A stretch of DNA of 64,000 nucleotides from Holothuria scabra. Its lineage: Eukaryota > Echinodermata > Holothuroidea > Aspidochirotida > Holothuriidae. The position numbers and the translations under genes were made by a program. The DNA is taken from contig CM074193.1 of the NCBI GenBank assembly GCA_037179385.1, positions 46,281,082 to 46,345,081 on the forward strand. The letters are read 5' to 3'. The notes below the pieces were generated by a model, which saw only the letters and a program-made list of their open reading frames with translations, searched no databases and was not told the DNA's origin. The stretch's first letter is position 1. Each line of letters begins with the position of its first letter. Of this stretch, positions 31,901 to 35,485 are shown piece after piece.

Positions 31901-33448
31901 CGGATGTGACGTCACGGAATAATTGGTATACTTTAGATTTTCCTTGTCCGGCAATACAAATCATATGTTGCACGGGATGGCAAATTTTTGCTTCTTTTAA
32001 CCAAAGATGGAGGAGATATGCAGTAAAACTCAGAAAAATCGGAGCAAATCCGATCCTTTATCACTGTAGTGTGACCTTGGCTTAATCAGTTAATGATCAT
32101 GGTTATGACGTAACTTGACATGTACGTAGTAGGGCTTCATCAAGTTATGACACAACTGCCACATGCAATACTTACTTATATAGAATCATTTCGTAAAGAT
32201 TAAAACTGCGGATATTCCTATTCGTGCAATCTGTAACAGGTAATTGGAAAAACTTTCTTTACGAGAGGTATGAATATTCATGATGATCAATCTGAGAATA
32301 GTGAAGAGGCGGAGGATAGAGGGGAGAATCCAAAACATGTCGTTCCTGAAGATGTCAAAACATCCGACATGAATGCAGATGAAGAAACTATAGATATCAC
32401 GTCAGGTTTGTCACGAATTCTTGAGTTTTTTGATACGAAAATGATTCTCTGACAGACTATAGACAAATCCGATTAGTCAAGTGATGGTCGATTAAGTCGG
32501 CCATAACGTGAGTCCGTCAGCTTTAAACTTTCCAATTCTTTGCTTAAAATATATCATAGATGAGTGTATTCTAAAATATCTCTTAATCCATTAATGTCAC
32601 TGAATATGAGTGTTTAGCATTGAATGTAGACAATAAAATGTAGGCGATTTAAGGCTGCATGTAGGACCCCTTTAGTGGCCGCCTTCACTAACTGTTCGGA
32701 TTCGTCTATTGAGGGAGAGCCTACCGTTCTAATTTGCTATATGAGTTCCAATATTAGAGGTACCACCCTCAGTTAACAAGATCGAAATAGAAAAGACGGT
32801 GAAAGGAAAATAATTGTGTTTGCTTGTAAGGGAAAAACCGACCGACGTTGCGAAGTTAGAAAAGCGAAGGCCTAAGGTCATACCCTAGAAGAAGTTCAAT
32901 GCAAAAGATGATCAGTCGTTTCATGAAAATGTAATAAAAACCTACCTATGCCGGATTCTGGATGACTTCACAGAATACCATTGTCTTAACTTCGACTGCG
33001 AACTGAATCGATGCACCGTCGATAATGCGAACGTTTTCTATGTGCTGCTGATGTGACATTATCGATAATGTATCGAATCCACCGTTCGCAACTGAAGTCA
33101 AGAAAAGGAAATGCTGTAACGTCGTTGAAAATCAGATATGTACACGAAATGGAGGAGCATTAAAAAGTTCCGTTCATAAAAGTGTTACACTCCGTCCTCT
33201 GTCTTCTCTCTCCCCTGCTAGCGTTTTATTCATTGTTTTTTTTTTTTTTTTTCATATTTCTAGATCCTAAACCTACGTGGAAGAAGATTATTTATTGGTT
33301 CTGTGGTTATTCACAAGAACAGTCATCACCCGAGGAGACAAAACTGATGACGTCAATCGAAGAAGATCCACTTTGGGGTAAAGTAACTTTGATCAATGCA
33401 GTAATACTGGTCGGTGTGGCTTTTGCGGCATTCGGTGTATTTTGGTAA
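1871..33448 (+). CDS. SLC5A: SLC5-family sodium/solute (glucose-type) cotransporter, 14 exons, 5' partial
   Basis: Fourteen exons with GT-AG borders join in frame to 621 residues ending in TAA. The family couples inward sodium flow to uptake of sugar, myo-inositol or related solutes across the plasma membrane, using about 14 membrane helices. Family marks, in joined-protein numbering: [21 protein letters not shown] (26-46 region), [27 protein letters not shown], a sequon NET in the loop near 200, WYWCTDQ (238-244), a cysteine-rich loop (about 294-310), [13 protein letters not shown] (339-351), [12 protein letters not shown] (396-407) and CGDPDVRP. Using remembered human SGLT1 numbering, N78, H83, E102, K321 and Q457 are kept. 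Adding about 45 missing N-terminal residues gives about 666, close to SGLT1 (664), and 15 exons, as I recall for human SLC5A1. The loop CGDPDVRP and SYFAPP suggest the SGLT4/SGLT5 branch, which is inference. Substrate is unknown. The start codon is outside the window or unrecognised. Confidence 0.96.
1943..3757 (+). other. SLC5 intron (1.8 kb)
   Basis: It holds a C-run near 2466 and a MITE-like repeat at 2937-3190. The rest is AT-rich with no recognised feature; small open frames have no family likeness. Confidence 0.6.
2937..3190 (+). mobile_element. MITE family D (TTTAAAG ends, CACATGACTCT core)
   Basis: It shares TTGTCACATGACTCTCAAGAG, CCAATCAT--A-CG-GACAG-CTACTA and a CCCTTTAA end with copies at 5000-5252 and 49556-49840, and in reverse at 22880-23135 and 27168-27395. 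Ends are TTTAAAGG-like with a TTAA inside. This copy is diverged. Confidence 0.65.
3758..3862 (+). CDS. SLC5A: SLC5 exon, residues 25-59 (sodium/sugar site helix)
   Basis: 105 nt, phase 0/0, acceptor TTTTTCTAG, donor GTAGGT. It encodes [20 protein letters not shown] followed by [16 protein letters not shown]31 and I34 match sodium-site backbone positions; N33, H38 and E57 match sugar-contact residues N78, H83 and E102 of human SGLT1. This is the most conserved block of the family. Confidence 0.97.
4446..4947. mobile_element. TIR element with CAGTGGCGTAGCTA ends
   Basis: The left end CAGTGGCGTAGCTAG is the inverse of the right end GTAGCTACACCACTG (one mismatch over about 14 bp). Length is about 502 bp with no transposase frame. 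The CAG...CTG termini resemble hAT-type MITEs elsewhere in the window, but flanking 8-mers do not match, so it may be old or the flank altered. Confidence 0.65.
5000..5252 (+). mobile_element. MITE family D copy
   Basis: It starts TTTAAAGGTCAAGAGCAGTC and ends CTCTTGCCCTTTAA, inverted ends with TTAA. The interior has TTGTCACATGACTCTTAACAG and CAGGACAGCCTACTACA, shared with 49556-49840. Confidence 0.75.
5270..5432 (-). mobile_element. tRNA-derived SINE fragment
   Basis: The reverse complement matches the SINE head and middle: GTCATACC-AA, GGA-CCTACTGCAA and a box-B-like GGGAGTTCGACTCC. It is diverged and lacks a clear tail. Confidence 0.65.
5609..5773 (-). mobile_element. hAT-like MITE (family L)
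   Basis: It is inverted relative to copies at 20123, 30774 and 52818: TGTGTCGTGGGGGGTTTGGG, a G-run, and GTGGCTACGCCACT at the right end. Flanking 8-mers GGGACAGA and AGGACAGA match at 7 of 8 positions, fitting a target-site duplication of hAT elements. Confidence 0.8.
7685..7950 (+). mobile_element. MITE family C, complete copy
   Basis: Perfect 14-bp inverted ends TAATCCTCTCACCC and GGGTGAGAGGATTA enclose 266 bp. The interior has CCCTCCCA-AACTGTCTAAAA, CAGTTTATTGTTT and CTACAAAAATTGTAGCTCG. Other copies: 11430-11700, 16700-16925, 24862-25141, the interrupted 35322-38340 copy, 44900-45075, 52419-52531 and 62711-62991. A TA at each edge could be the target duplication. Confidence 0.85.
8429..8488 (+). 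CDS. SLC5A: SLC5 exon, residues 60-79
   Basis: 60 nt, phase 0/0, acceptor TTCCCTCCAG, donor GTAAGT. Encodes [20 protein letters not shown], a complete membrane helix matching the LGWLFVPIYI segment of SGLTs. A longer open frame surrounds it, but only this part has family similarity. Confidence 0.96.
8701..8805 (+). CDS. SLC5A: SLC5 exon, residues 80-114
   Basis: 105 nt, phase 0/0, acceptor TTCCTTAG, donor GTAAGT. Encodes [20 protein letters not shown] and then [15 protein letters not shown]. The MPEYL-R-R-GGQR signature is typical of SLC5 sugar transporters. The intron before it is only 212 bp, the shortest in the gene. Confidence 0.97.
8806..9429 (+). other. SLC5 intron (624 bp)
   Basis: It contains the 22-bp-arm hairpin at 8883-8947 and a short SINE fragment at about 9150-9200 (minus). 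Nothing else was recognised. Confidence 0.6.
8883..8947. repeat. Perfect inverted repeat, 22-bp arms
   Basis: Arm TCTCCTAAAATAATTACTAT plus GC at 8883-8904 is exactly inverted at 8926-8947, with a 21-nt loop. It could be a tiny foldback element. Confidence 0.9.
9430..9535 (+). CDS. SLC5A: SLC5 exon, residues 115-150
   Basis: 106 nt, phase 0 to 1, acceptor TTTTTCTAG, donor GTAAAT. Encodes [20 protein letters not shown] and [15 protein letters not shown], then the first base of a Gly codon. It matches the SADIFSGAIFI to ITALYTITG helices of SGLT1. Confidence 0.96.
9536..10563 (+). other. SLC5 intron (1.0 kb) with dispersed repeat
   Basis: Positions 10180-10480 share blocks with 43640-43980 (CCTGTTCCAAAGTTT / GTGTTCCAAAGTTTGAG, CTGC-GTAAAGTAGGGT, AGATTTATGCTTC(A/G)TGTT, TATGCAC). 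This is an old dispersed repeat of unknown class. Confidence 0.5.
10564..10644 (+). CDS. SLC5A: SLC5 exon, residues 150-177
   Basis: 81 nt, phase 1/1, acceptor TTTTCAG, donor GTAAGT. Encodes [20 protein letters not shown] then [21 protein letters not shown] is nearly invariant in SLC5 sugar transporters. Confidence 0.97.
10870..11095. repeat. Dispersed repeat shared with 60780-61060
   Basis: Shared blocks in order: AGACCT-ATGCA, ACTTACGTCA/ACTGACGTAA, GAAACA-GTGACCGCACG / GAACACGTAGCTGCACGGAT, CTACACGTG / CTACGCACGT, TTGACAAATCAG, and ATCATAT-CATA. Class unknown. Confidence 0.6.
11158..11411 (+). mobile_element. MITE family E copy
   Basis: Shared with 34804-35064 (+) and 32454-32712 (-): TATAGACGAATCC end, TTTAGTGACGGTAGGCGGCC, GTCTACATGAA, CAAACCCTCATAT, AGTTATGGCAGACTG and CATCACTTGCTGTCCGGAT. 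The ends are weakly inverted. Confidence 0.75.
11430..11700 (+). mobile_element. MITE family C copy, diverged
   Basis: It contains CCCCTCCCACGACTGTCTAA, AATCTTAGTTTATTGCTTCA, the ACGATGTGTAATTTGAGCT block and GCTCGGGGT-A near the end, in the same order as 7685-7950. The ends are eroded. Confidence 0.75.
12196..12424 (-). mobile_element. tRNA-derived SINE, nearly complete
   Basis: Read in reverse: box-B-like CGAGTTTTATTCCC with CATGTCGAGTCATACCAAAG, then GGAACCTACTGCCG, ATAAGCAATGGGGTGG, CAGTGTGCCACAACTGG, GAACCAATTGGTTGGAAACT and GGCCGTAAAACTGCATCTAA. The tRNA-like 5' part is partly degraded, so it is not a functional tRNA gene. Confidence 0.85.
12686..12875. repeat. Inverted repeat pair around 100-bp centre
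   Basis: Left arm contains CAATCCTCGACAAAA and ATGGGACAAA; the right arm inverts this as TTTGTCCCATG and TTTTGTCGAGGATTG. Arms are about 38 bp with a few mismatches. It is possibly a small foldback transposon. Confidence 0.7.
13228..13430 (+). CDS. SLC5A: SLC5 exon, residues 177-244
   Basis: 203 nt, phase 1 to 0, acceptor TTTCATGCAG, donor GTAACT. It holds an extracellular loop with the N-glycosylation sequon NETC, then [18 protein letters not shown] and the helix ending TWYWCTDQ. Y239 and W240 match Y290 and W291 of SGLT1. The residue aligned with T287 is Gly, and the neighbouring position is Thr. Confidence 0.96.
13431..15248 (+). other. SLC5 intron (1.8 kb)
   Basis: It contains one hAT-like MITE (14406-14738). 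Other parts are unassigned AT-rich sequence. Confidence 0.6.
14406..14738 (+). mobile_element. hAT-like MITE (family M)
   Basis: Begins CAGTGGCGGCGCCAGAATGT and ends CGCTGTCACTG. Flanking 8-mers GTTAGAAG and GTTAGAAT match 7 of 8. The interior has GGCGCAGCGCGAAAC and a G-run, shared with 55312-55597 and, inverted, with 44475-44775. Confidence 0.8.
15249..15384 (+). CDS. SLC5A: SLC5 exon, residues 245-290
   Basis: 136 nt, phase 0 to 1, acceptor AATATTTCAG, donor GTAAGG. Encodes [35 protein letters not shown] and VSRAIFP. VQR-LSAKN-H-K and LKL-P-F--V-PGM are family motifs; K270 matches K321 of SGLT1. Confidence 0.97.
16100..16215. mobile_element. Foldback element fragment (GAGTGAA/TTCACTC type)
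   Basis: It carries TTTCACTTTTTGGAGTGAAT, TGTCACTCTCAT, TTCACTTTATTAGAG and TTTTAAGAGTGTA, matching sub-repeats and the end of the element at 28073-28439. Confidence 0.75.
16700..16925 (+). mobile_element. MITE family C copy, diverged
   Basis: CCTAAGTCCCGCCCACAGCT, TGTCTAAAACACATCCTCAT and the GTGTAACATGAGCTGCAGTA block follow the order of the family. Its 5' end is missing. Confidence 0.7.
16930..17287. repeat. Older tandem background with decayed short retroposons
   Basis: Blocks ATTACGTCCACTGAAGGACA, CGTGACCAACCTCACGGCCC and CATTTACATCATTGGTCTGT recur at about 16999-17085, 17192-17258 and 17261-17280 + 17428-17487. Near 16940 and 17120 are diverged minus-strand pieces of the short retroposon (TAAAGTCCTC-CGA-, GGCGAAACCAAA). 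Confidence 0.7.
17290..17427 (+). mobile_element. Hairpin-rich short retroposon, copy A
   Basis: About 138 bp ending GGGGACTTTTAGAAAAAAG. Direct repeats GGACAACACT(C/T)A flank it (17278-17289 and 17428-17439), the mark of target-primed insertion. It holds four short self-complementary parts: GCCCTTTGGAGGGC, GCTCCTTAAGGGAGC, ACTCCTCCGGGAGT, and a closing stem CCCC...GGGG around CTCTTCGCCAGAG. No coding frame and no convincing A/B boxes of RNA polymerase III were seen. Confidence 0.8.
17508..17674 (-). mobile_element. Hairpin-rich short retroposon, copy B (longest)
   Basis: Inverse of copy A plus about 35 more bases at the 5' end (CAGCCAGTCTAGAGCGGGAC in element orientation). A perfect 20-bp direct repeat, GTATGGCAGAACAAATACTT, flanks it at 17488-17507 and 17675-17694. 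The A-rich tail lies at the left. Copies A and B face each other, giving a large inverted repeat with arms of about 138 bp. Confidence 0.85.
18246..18280. repeat. Near-perfect palindrome, 17-bp arms
   Basis: GAACAACAATGTCAGTT and its exact inverse are separated by one base. Confidence 0.9.
18440..18600 (+). mobile_element. tRNA-derived SINE, second family
   Basis: Head GGTCGAGTGGCAGAGTGGCG resembles the A box of Ser/Leu-type tRNA, and GAATCGGTCAAAATCCCGCT is B-box-like. Then comes TTTTCTCCGGGTACCCCGGC and TTTCCTCCCAAATGAGA, a motif I recall from SINEs of marine invertebrates (inference). A tandem array follows directly. Confidence 0.65.
18601..18890. repeat. Tandem repeat, three units of about 94-100 bp
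   Basis: Units begin TAAAATCGGTTTTCC at about 18601, 18701 and 18795. Each has CCGACAAAGTCGGTTGCGC (a small hairpin), ACTGAAACACCTTCGGGTG and TTTGTATACA. The middle unit is most diverged. It may derive from the tail of the SINE just upstream. Confidence 0.8.
19104..19195. repeat. CA microsatellite and C-run
   Basis: GACACACACACACACACCCA at 19108 onward, then a C-run with CACACA at about 19173-19195. Simple sequence. Confidence 0.9.
19485..19585 (+). mobile_element. tRNA-derived SINE, 3' part
   Basis: CCAGCCAGTGAGCCATAACT, AAGGCCGTGGCCGACT, GAACCAATTGATTGGAAACT and AAATTCCATCTAGCC match the full copies. The 5' part is missing. Confidence 0.85.
20123..20305 (+). mobile_element. hAT-like MITE (family L)
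   Basis: Begins CAGTGGCGTAGCCACGAGAA and ends CTGGCTACGCGCCTG, partly inverted. Flanks TAGACCTT and TAGACCGT match 7 of 8. Interior: AACCTTGCAATGCAAAA, TAGACTTTTCCCTCATGTCG and a C-run. Confidence 0.85.
20865..21123. mobile_element. piggyBac-like MITE, GC-rich
   Basis: Perfect 18-bp inverted ends TTAACCCTTTACCGTTGT at both sides of 259 bp. TTAA at each end, with CCC following it, fits the piggyBac superfamily. The interior is much richer in G and C than its surroundings. No transposase frame. Confidence 0.85.
21886..21916. repeat. Palindrome, 14-bp arms
   Basis: CGTGAACACGGTAC and its exact inverse around AGT. A C-run follows at about 21948-21960. Confidence 0.9.
22627..22734 (+). CDS. SLC5A: SLC5 exon, residues 290-326 (cysteine-rich loop)
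   Basis: 108 nt, phase 1/1, acceptor CCCGTGCAG, donor GTAAGC. Encodes [20 protein letters not shown] then [15 protein letters not shown]. Four cysteines and the SNIAYP..-ELMP-G segment match the extracellular loop of SGLTs. It lies after the longest intron (7.2 kb). Confidence 0.97.
22880..23135 (-). mobile_element. MITE family D copy, diverged
   Basis: TTTAAAAGGAGATACAGTC at the left, TAGACTATTCTGTTTCATGA and TTGGCCCTTGGGAATCACGT inside, and CGCCCTTTAAA near the right. Same order as the 27168 copy. Confidence 0.65.
24862..25141 (+). mobile_element. MITE family C copy
   Basis: CCCTCACCCCAAACAGTACC at the left; GGGATGAGAGG at the right. CCCCTCCCACAATTGTCTGA and AGCTGTCAATCAAAGAGCTG inside. 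Confidence 0.8.
25481..25631 (+). CDS. SLC5A: SLC5 exon, residues 326-376 (second sodium site)
   Basis: 151 nt, phase 1 to 2, acceptor TTTCCTTGCAG, donor GTAAAC. Encodes [37 protein letters not shown] and the TELMTVG end. S341 and S342 match the sodium-binding serines 392/393; the position of S389 is Ala338. A GC-rich CCN microsatellite starts about 20 nt after the donor. Confidence 0.97.
25650..25745. repeat. CCN/CCACCG trinucleotide microsatellite
   Basis: Runs of CCACCGCCGCCGCC and CACCACCATCACCACC, strand-asymmetric C-rich, starting about 20 nt after the donor at 25632. The poly-Gly and poly-His open frames across it are artefacts. Confidence 0.95.
27168..27395 (-). mobile_element. MITE family D copy
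   Basis: TGTAGTAGACTGTCCTGTTT, CATGATTGGCTTATGGGAGT and CATGTGACAACAG match the reverse of 49556-49840. The ends are eroded. Confidence 0.7.
27616..27784 (+). CDS. SLC5A: SLC5 exon, residues 376-432
   Basis: 169 nt, phase 2 to 0. The acceptor is TTGTTCAAG at 27607-27615; an alternative AG at 27628-27629 would break the frame. The upstream AG restores Arg376 and [20 protein letters not shown], as in SGLTs. It goes on with [20 protein letters not shown] and ends GRINEK before donor GTAAGA. Q406 matches Q457; V403 replaces D454 of SGLT1. Confidence 0.95.
27842..27905 (+). mobile_element. Hairpin-rich short retroposon, 5'-truncated copy
   Basis: 64 bp identical in plan to the last part of copies A/B: GAGTAATCGTTTGGTTTTCG through GTCGTGGGGACTTTTAGAAA. 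An 18-bp perfect direct repeat, AGACAATGATTTGAACGG, flanks it (27824-27841 and 27906-27923). 5' truncation plus A-rich 3' end is typical of target-primed reverse transcription. Confidence 0.85.
28073..28439. mobile_element. Foldback element with 53-bp perfect inverted ends
   Basis: GCTACACTCTAAAATCAAAA starts the left arm; the same sequence inverted closes the right side, perfect over about 53 bp. The interior is built of AGAGTGAA/TTCACTCC sub-repeats in both directions. Total 367 bp, no coding frame. Flanking duplications were not seen. Confidence 0.9.
28968..29047. repeat. Imperfect hairpin with TACTACCTC core
   Basis: CATGGGAGTACTACCTC inverts to GAGGTAGTACTTCCATG, and outer CTCAAAATGGAG pairs with CTCCATTTTGGAG. 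The right-arm motif AGGTAGTACTTCCATGC recurs at about 54874-54890. Confidence 0.8.
29141..29398. mobile_element. MITE family F copy
   Basis: GTAAACACAAATTGGTC at the left and GACTAATTTGTGTTTAC at the right, with GTGCCTGAA-T both ways. A second copy, inverted inside, is at 49313-49556. Confidence 0.85.
29516..29734 (+). CDS. SLC5A: SLC5 exon, residues 433-505
   Basis: 219 nt, phase 0/0, acceptor CCACGACAG (weak pyrimidine tract), donor GTAAGT. Encodes [20 protein letters not shown], the loop CGDPDVRPN, and [20 protein letters not shown] leading to [15 protein letters not shown] and HYLYF are family motifs; CGDPDVRP recalls SGLT4/SGLT5. Confidence 0.97.
30774..30947 (+). mobile_element. hAT-like MITE (family L) with perfect TSD
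   Basis: Begins CAGTGGCGTAGCCACGGAGG, ends TTGCTACGCGCCTG. The 8-bp repeat TGTAGCAC flanks it exactly (30766-30773, 30948-30955). It is the best dated-looking copy of the family. Confidence 0.9.
31415..31486. repeat. Perfect hairpin, 29-bp arms
   Basis: Left arm 31415-31443 (GAAACTGAAGAAATTGTTGG...) is exactly inverted at 31458-31486 with a 14-nt loop. Outer TATTATAATT blocks extend the symmetry imperfectly on both sides (about 31367 and 31488). Confidence 0.95.
31671..32082. mobile_element. Harbinger-like MITE (family G) with TGACGTCA palindromes
   Basis: Inverted ends AGCC(C/A)AGGTCACACTACA-TGATA, about 24 bp, flanked by TAA on both sides (31668-31670, 32083-32085), as in PIF/Harbinger targets. 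The core has TGACGTCA at 31842 and 31907 around TTATCGGAC...GTCCGATAA. Related copy at 39560-39993. Confidence 0.8.
32240..32405 (+). CDS. SLC5A: SLC5 exon, residues 506-561 (acidic cytoplasmic loop)
   Basis: 166 nt, phase 0 to 1, acceptor CTGTAACAG, donor GTTTGT (less usual). Encodes [10 protein letters not shown], then a polar acidic stretch with many Asp/Glu ([17 protein letters not shown] and DEETIDITS). This is the variable loop before the last helix in SLC5 proteins, so similarity is weak, but phase and length fit both neighbours. Confidence 0.85.
32406..33263 (+). other. SLC5 last intron (858 bp)
   Basis: Contains MITE E (32454-32712), an imperfect hairpin about 32996-33106 (TTCGACTGCGAACTG...TTCGCAACTGAAG) and a T-run at 33237-33252. 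Confidence 0.6.
32454..32712 (-). mobile_element. MITE family E copy
   Basis: Reverse of 34804-35064: TAGACAAATCCGATTAGTCA at the left, AAGTGATGGTC, GGCCATAACGTGAGTC, AATGTAGACAATAAA and GGATTCGTCTA at the right. It begins 48 nt after the donor of the preceding exon. Confidence 0.7.
33264..33448 (+). CDS. SLC5A: SLC5 last coding exon, residues 561-621 and stop
   Basis: 185 nt, phase 1, acceptor after a 16-T run and TTCATATTTCTAG. Encodes [15 protein letters not shown], an acidic spacer, [20 protein letters not shown] and FAAFGVFW, then TAA. W-FCG and P-W----N-N matches the SGLT C terminus, ending just after helix 14. The first AATAAA I see downstream is at 35221, so the 3' UTR end is unclear. 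Confidence 0.96.
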
Positions 33449-35321
33449 ATTAATGGAGGGCTATTACTTCTCCAACCACGGGACAACACTACATGAATAC
33501 ATGCTGTGACGTAGGGAGTGGTATCTTCTGCTGGTGGCGCTCTTTTGTTCACCACAACTCGCATTGCCAACAAGAAACAACAAGAATATCACCAACAGAT
33601 TGCATCTATGGACTTTTTATGTTGTGGTATCTGGGTATATACGCGTAGGTTTCTTTCGTAGAGGTGGAGAAAACTCGATTTTTCACAGATTTTTAAGTTT
33701 GTTTCAGAATCATGATTATAGTTAAGTGTTATGTTAGAGTTACTTGGATTATCCATATTTGGCCTTTAATTTCATAATTCGTTGTCAGCATTACATGTAA
33801 ATGTCCAACAGCAGTTGCTTTGAAATAATGAGTGGTGCCAATTTCTAAAAAGCCGTTTCCTCCATTGGCTTGAAACTCCCCTCACTATTCTACGAAAAAA
33901 AAACTCGCTTGGGATCCACCTCTTCCCACTTCTCCGCTGATAGTGTGAATACAATGTTGGTCCAAATCGCAAAACCTACGAAAGATTCTGTATGGGGCAG
34001 ACCTTTCCAGGAGTTCTAGGATTGTCTGAGATTTAGAAATACTGAAAGATACAAAATCCAGCAAAAGGCATTACTTAGCATGGAAAGTTAGTTACATCGT
34101 TGCAATGGACCGAGGTGTAAGTTTAAAAAATTAAACATGTGAATAGCAAACACGCGGTTATACTTGTAGCAAGTTTAAAGAATGTCCACGCGATATTATC
34201 ATTGTACTGTTGAGGCTAATTTTTTGTTTCATTTTTCCTTTCACATGAAGGGGGTATATACGTATTCTAATCAGACCTGACATGCTAACAGACAATATAA
34301 ATTGCTGGAATAATTTTGGTTGTAGCGGTTGCTCTTCTGAAGTCTGTTAAAATAGATCAGATATTGCTGTAATATTATAGTGGTGCGTCAAATGAGAATA
34401 TGATTGCATTACAATATACCAGGCTCGTAGCCATGAAGGGGAGGGGGCTGAGAGCTGAAACCTCACCATGACCCAAGCACACATAATGACAAAAAACGAA
34501 AGAGAGACCACTTTAAACTTTATTTTGTATGAGGCACAAATATTACACCGTTTTGCATCTGGAGACCCCAAACCGATTTACTTCTCCCCTTAGATTTCTT
34601 CCTAAGCCACACATTCCCCAAACCCCTCATATGACAATATCCTGGTAAAAGCGATAAGTCTGTAAACAAACAAGGTTTGGCAGTACCGTTTCGGATTATC
34701 CTTTCCATTTTCGTATCGGGTAGCAATCAGAGAAAGTTTTTCCTCTGACAATATGAAAAACTGTTTATTTAGAGAACATTTTTCTTTTGTAATTGGTGTA
34801 AATATAGACGATTCCAATCAGCGCTTCTGTTTAGTGACTGTAGGCAACCATTAGTTGGGTCCATCAGCCTTAAATCATCTTCATTTATCGTCTACATGAA
34901 CCTCAAACCCTCATATGCAGTGACATTGACGGAATCAAGATACAATTTAGAGCACAGCCATCTATATGATACAGAAAAGCTAGGAAATTGAAAGATAAAA
35001 AGGTGATAGATCACAGTTATGGCAGACTGGAATCAGACCATCACTTGCTGTCCGGATTTGTCTACAAGTCATAAAAGCATGTTGCTTTTAGAAGCAATGA
35101 ATTTACAAGAATATATTCATTTCATATTGGTAAGTTTTTGTAGTCAAAGAATTCTGTGACGTCACACAGGCAGAACAAATGGACATCTTTTATATTTCTT
35201 TGTAATCTAGACGCTTACCAAATAAATATGTATTCCTTTTAAGAATCTCAACTTCTTTTTGTCACAAAAACATTATTGATGGACCGTGGAAATTGTAAGG
35301 AGGGTTACATGGGCTTAAAGG
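33449..35321. other. Region after the stop codon; likely 3' UTR then intergenic
   Basis: No AATAAA was seen by eye until 35221; ATTAAA occurs at about 34130. Contents: a diverged family-L-like piece near 34415-34640 (GCTCGTAGCCATGAAGGGGA) and MITE E (34804-35064). Where the transcript ends cannot be decided here. Confidence 0.4.
34804..35064 (+). mobile_element. MITE family E copy
   Basis: TATAGACGATTCC at the left; GGATTTGTCTA at the right, weakly inverted. Interior shared with 11158-11411: CATCACTTGCTGTCCGGAT and AGTTATGGCAGACTG. Confidence 0.8.
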
Positions 35322-35485
35322 ACTAATCTTCTCACTCCAGACTACACTGAGTTTTTGCAGTAGTCTACAGAAATTCTTATTTGGCTCAGTTTTTTAATTG
35401 ACAGCAACAATGATCAAACAATGCAGAGTAAATAAGCTCATGTTACACAACATGTTCTGTACTGAATGTTTTGATTACATATTGG
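35322..35485 (-). mobile_element. MITE family C, left part of an interrupted copy
   Basis: TTCTCACTCCAGACTACACT, CAGTAGTCTACAGAAATTCT and TTGATTACATATTGG follow the reverse of 62711-62991. The copy resumes at 38199 (CATATTGGGGTCTTGTATAC) after a 2.7-kb insertion. Confidence 0.85.

Larger units (their letters stand above)
29735..32239 (+). other. SLC5 intron (2.5 kb)
   Basis: Contains a G-run (about 30075-30098), hAT-like MITE (30774-30947), a 29-bp-arm hairpin (31415-31486) and a Harbinger-like MITE (31671-32082). The 29.8-30.7 kb stretch is unassigned. Confidence 0.6.
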
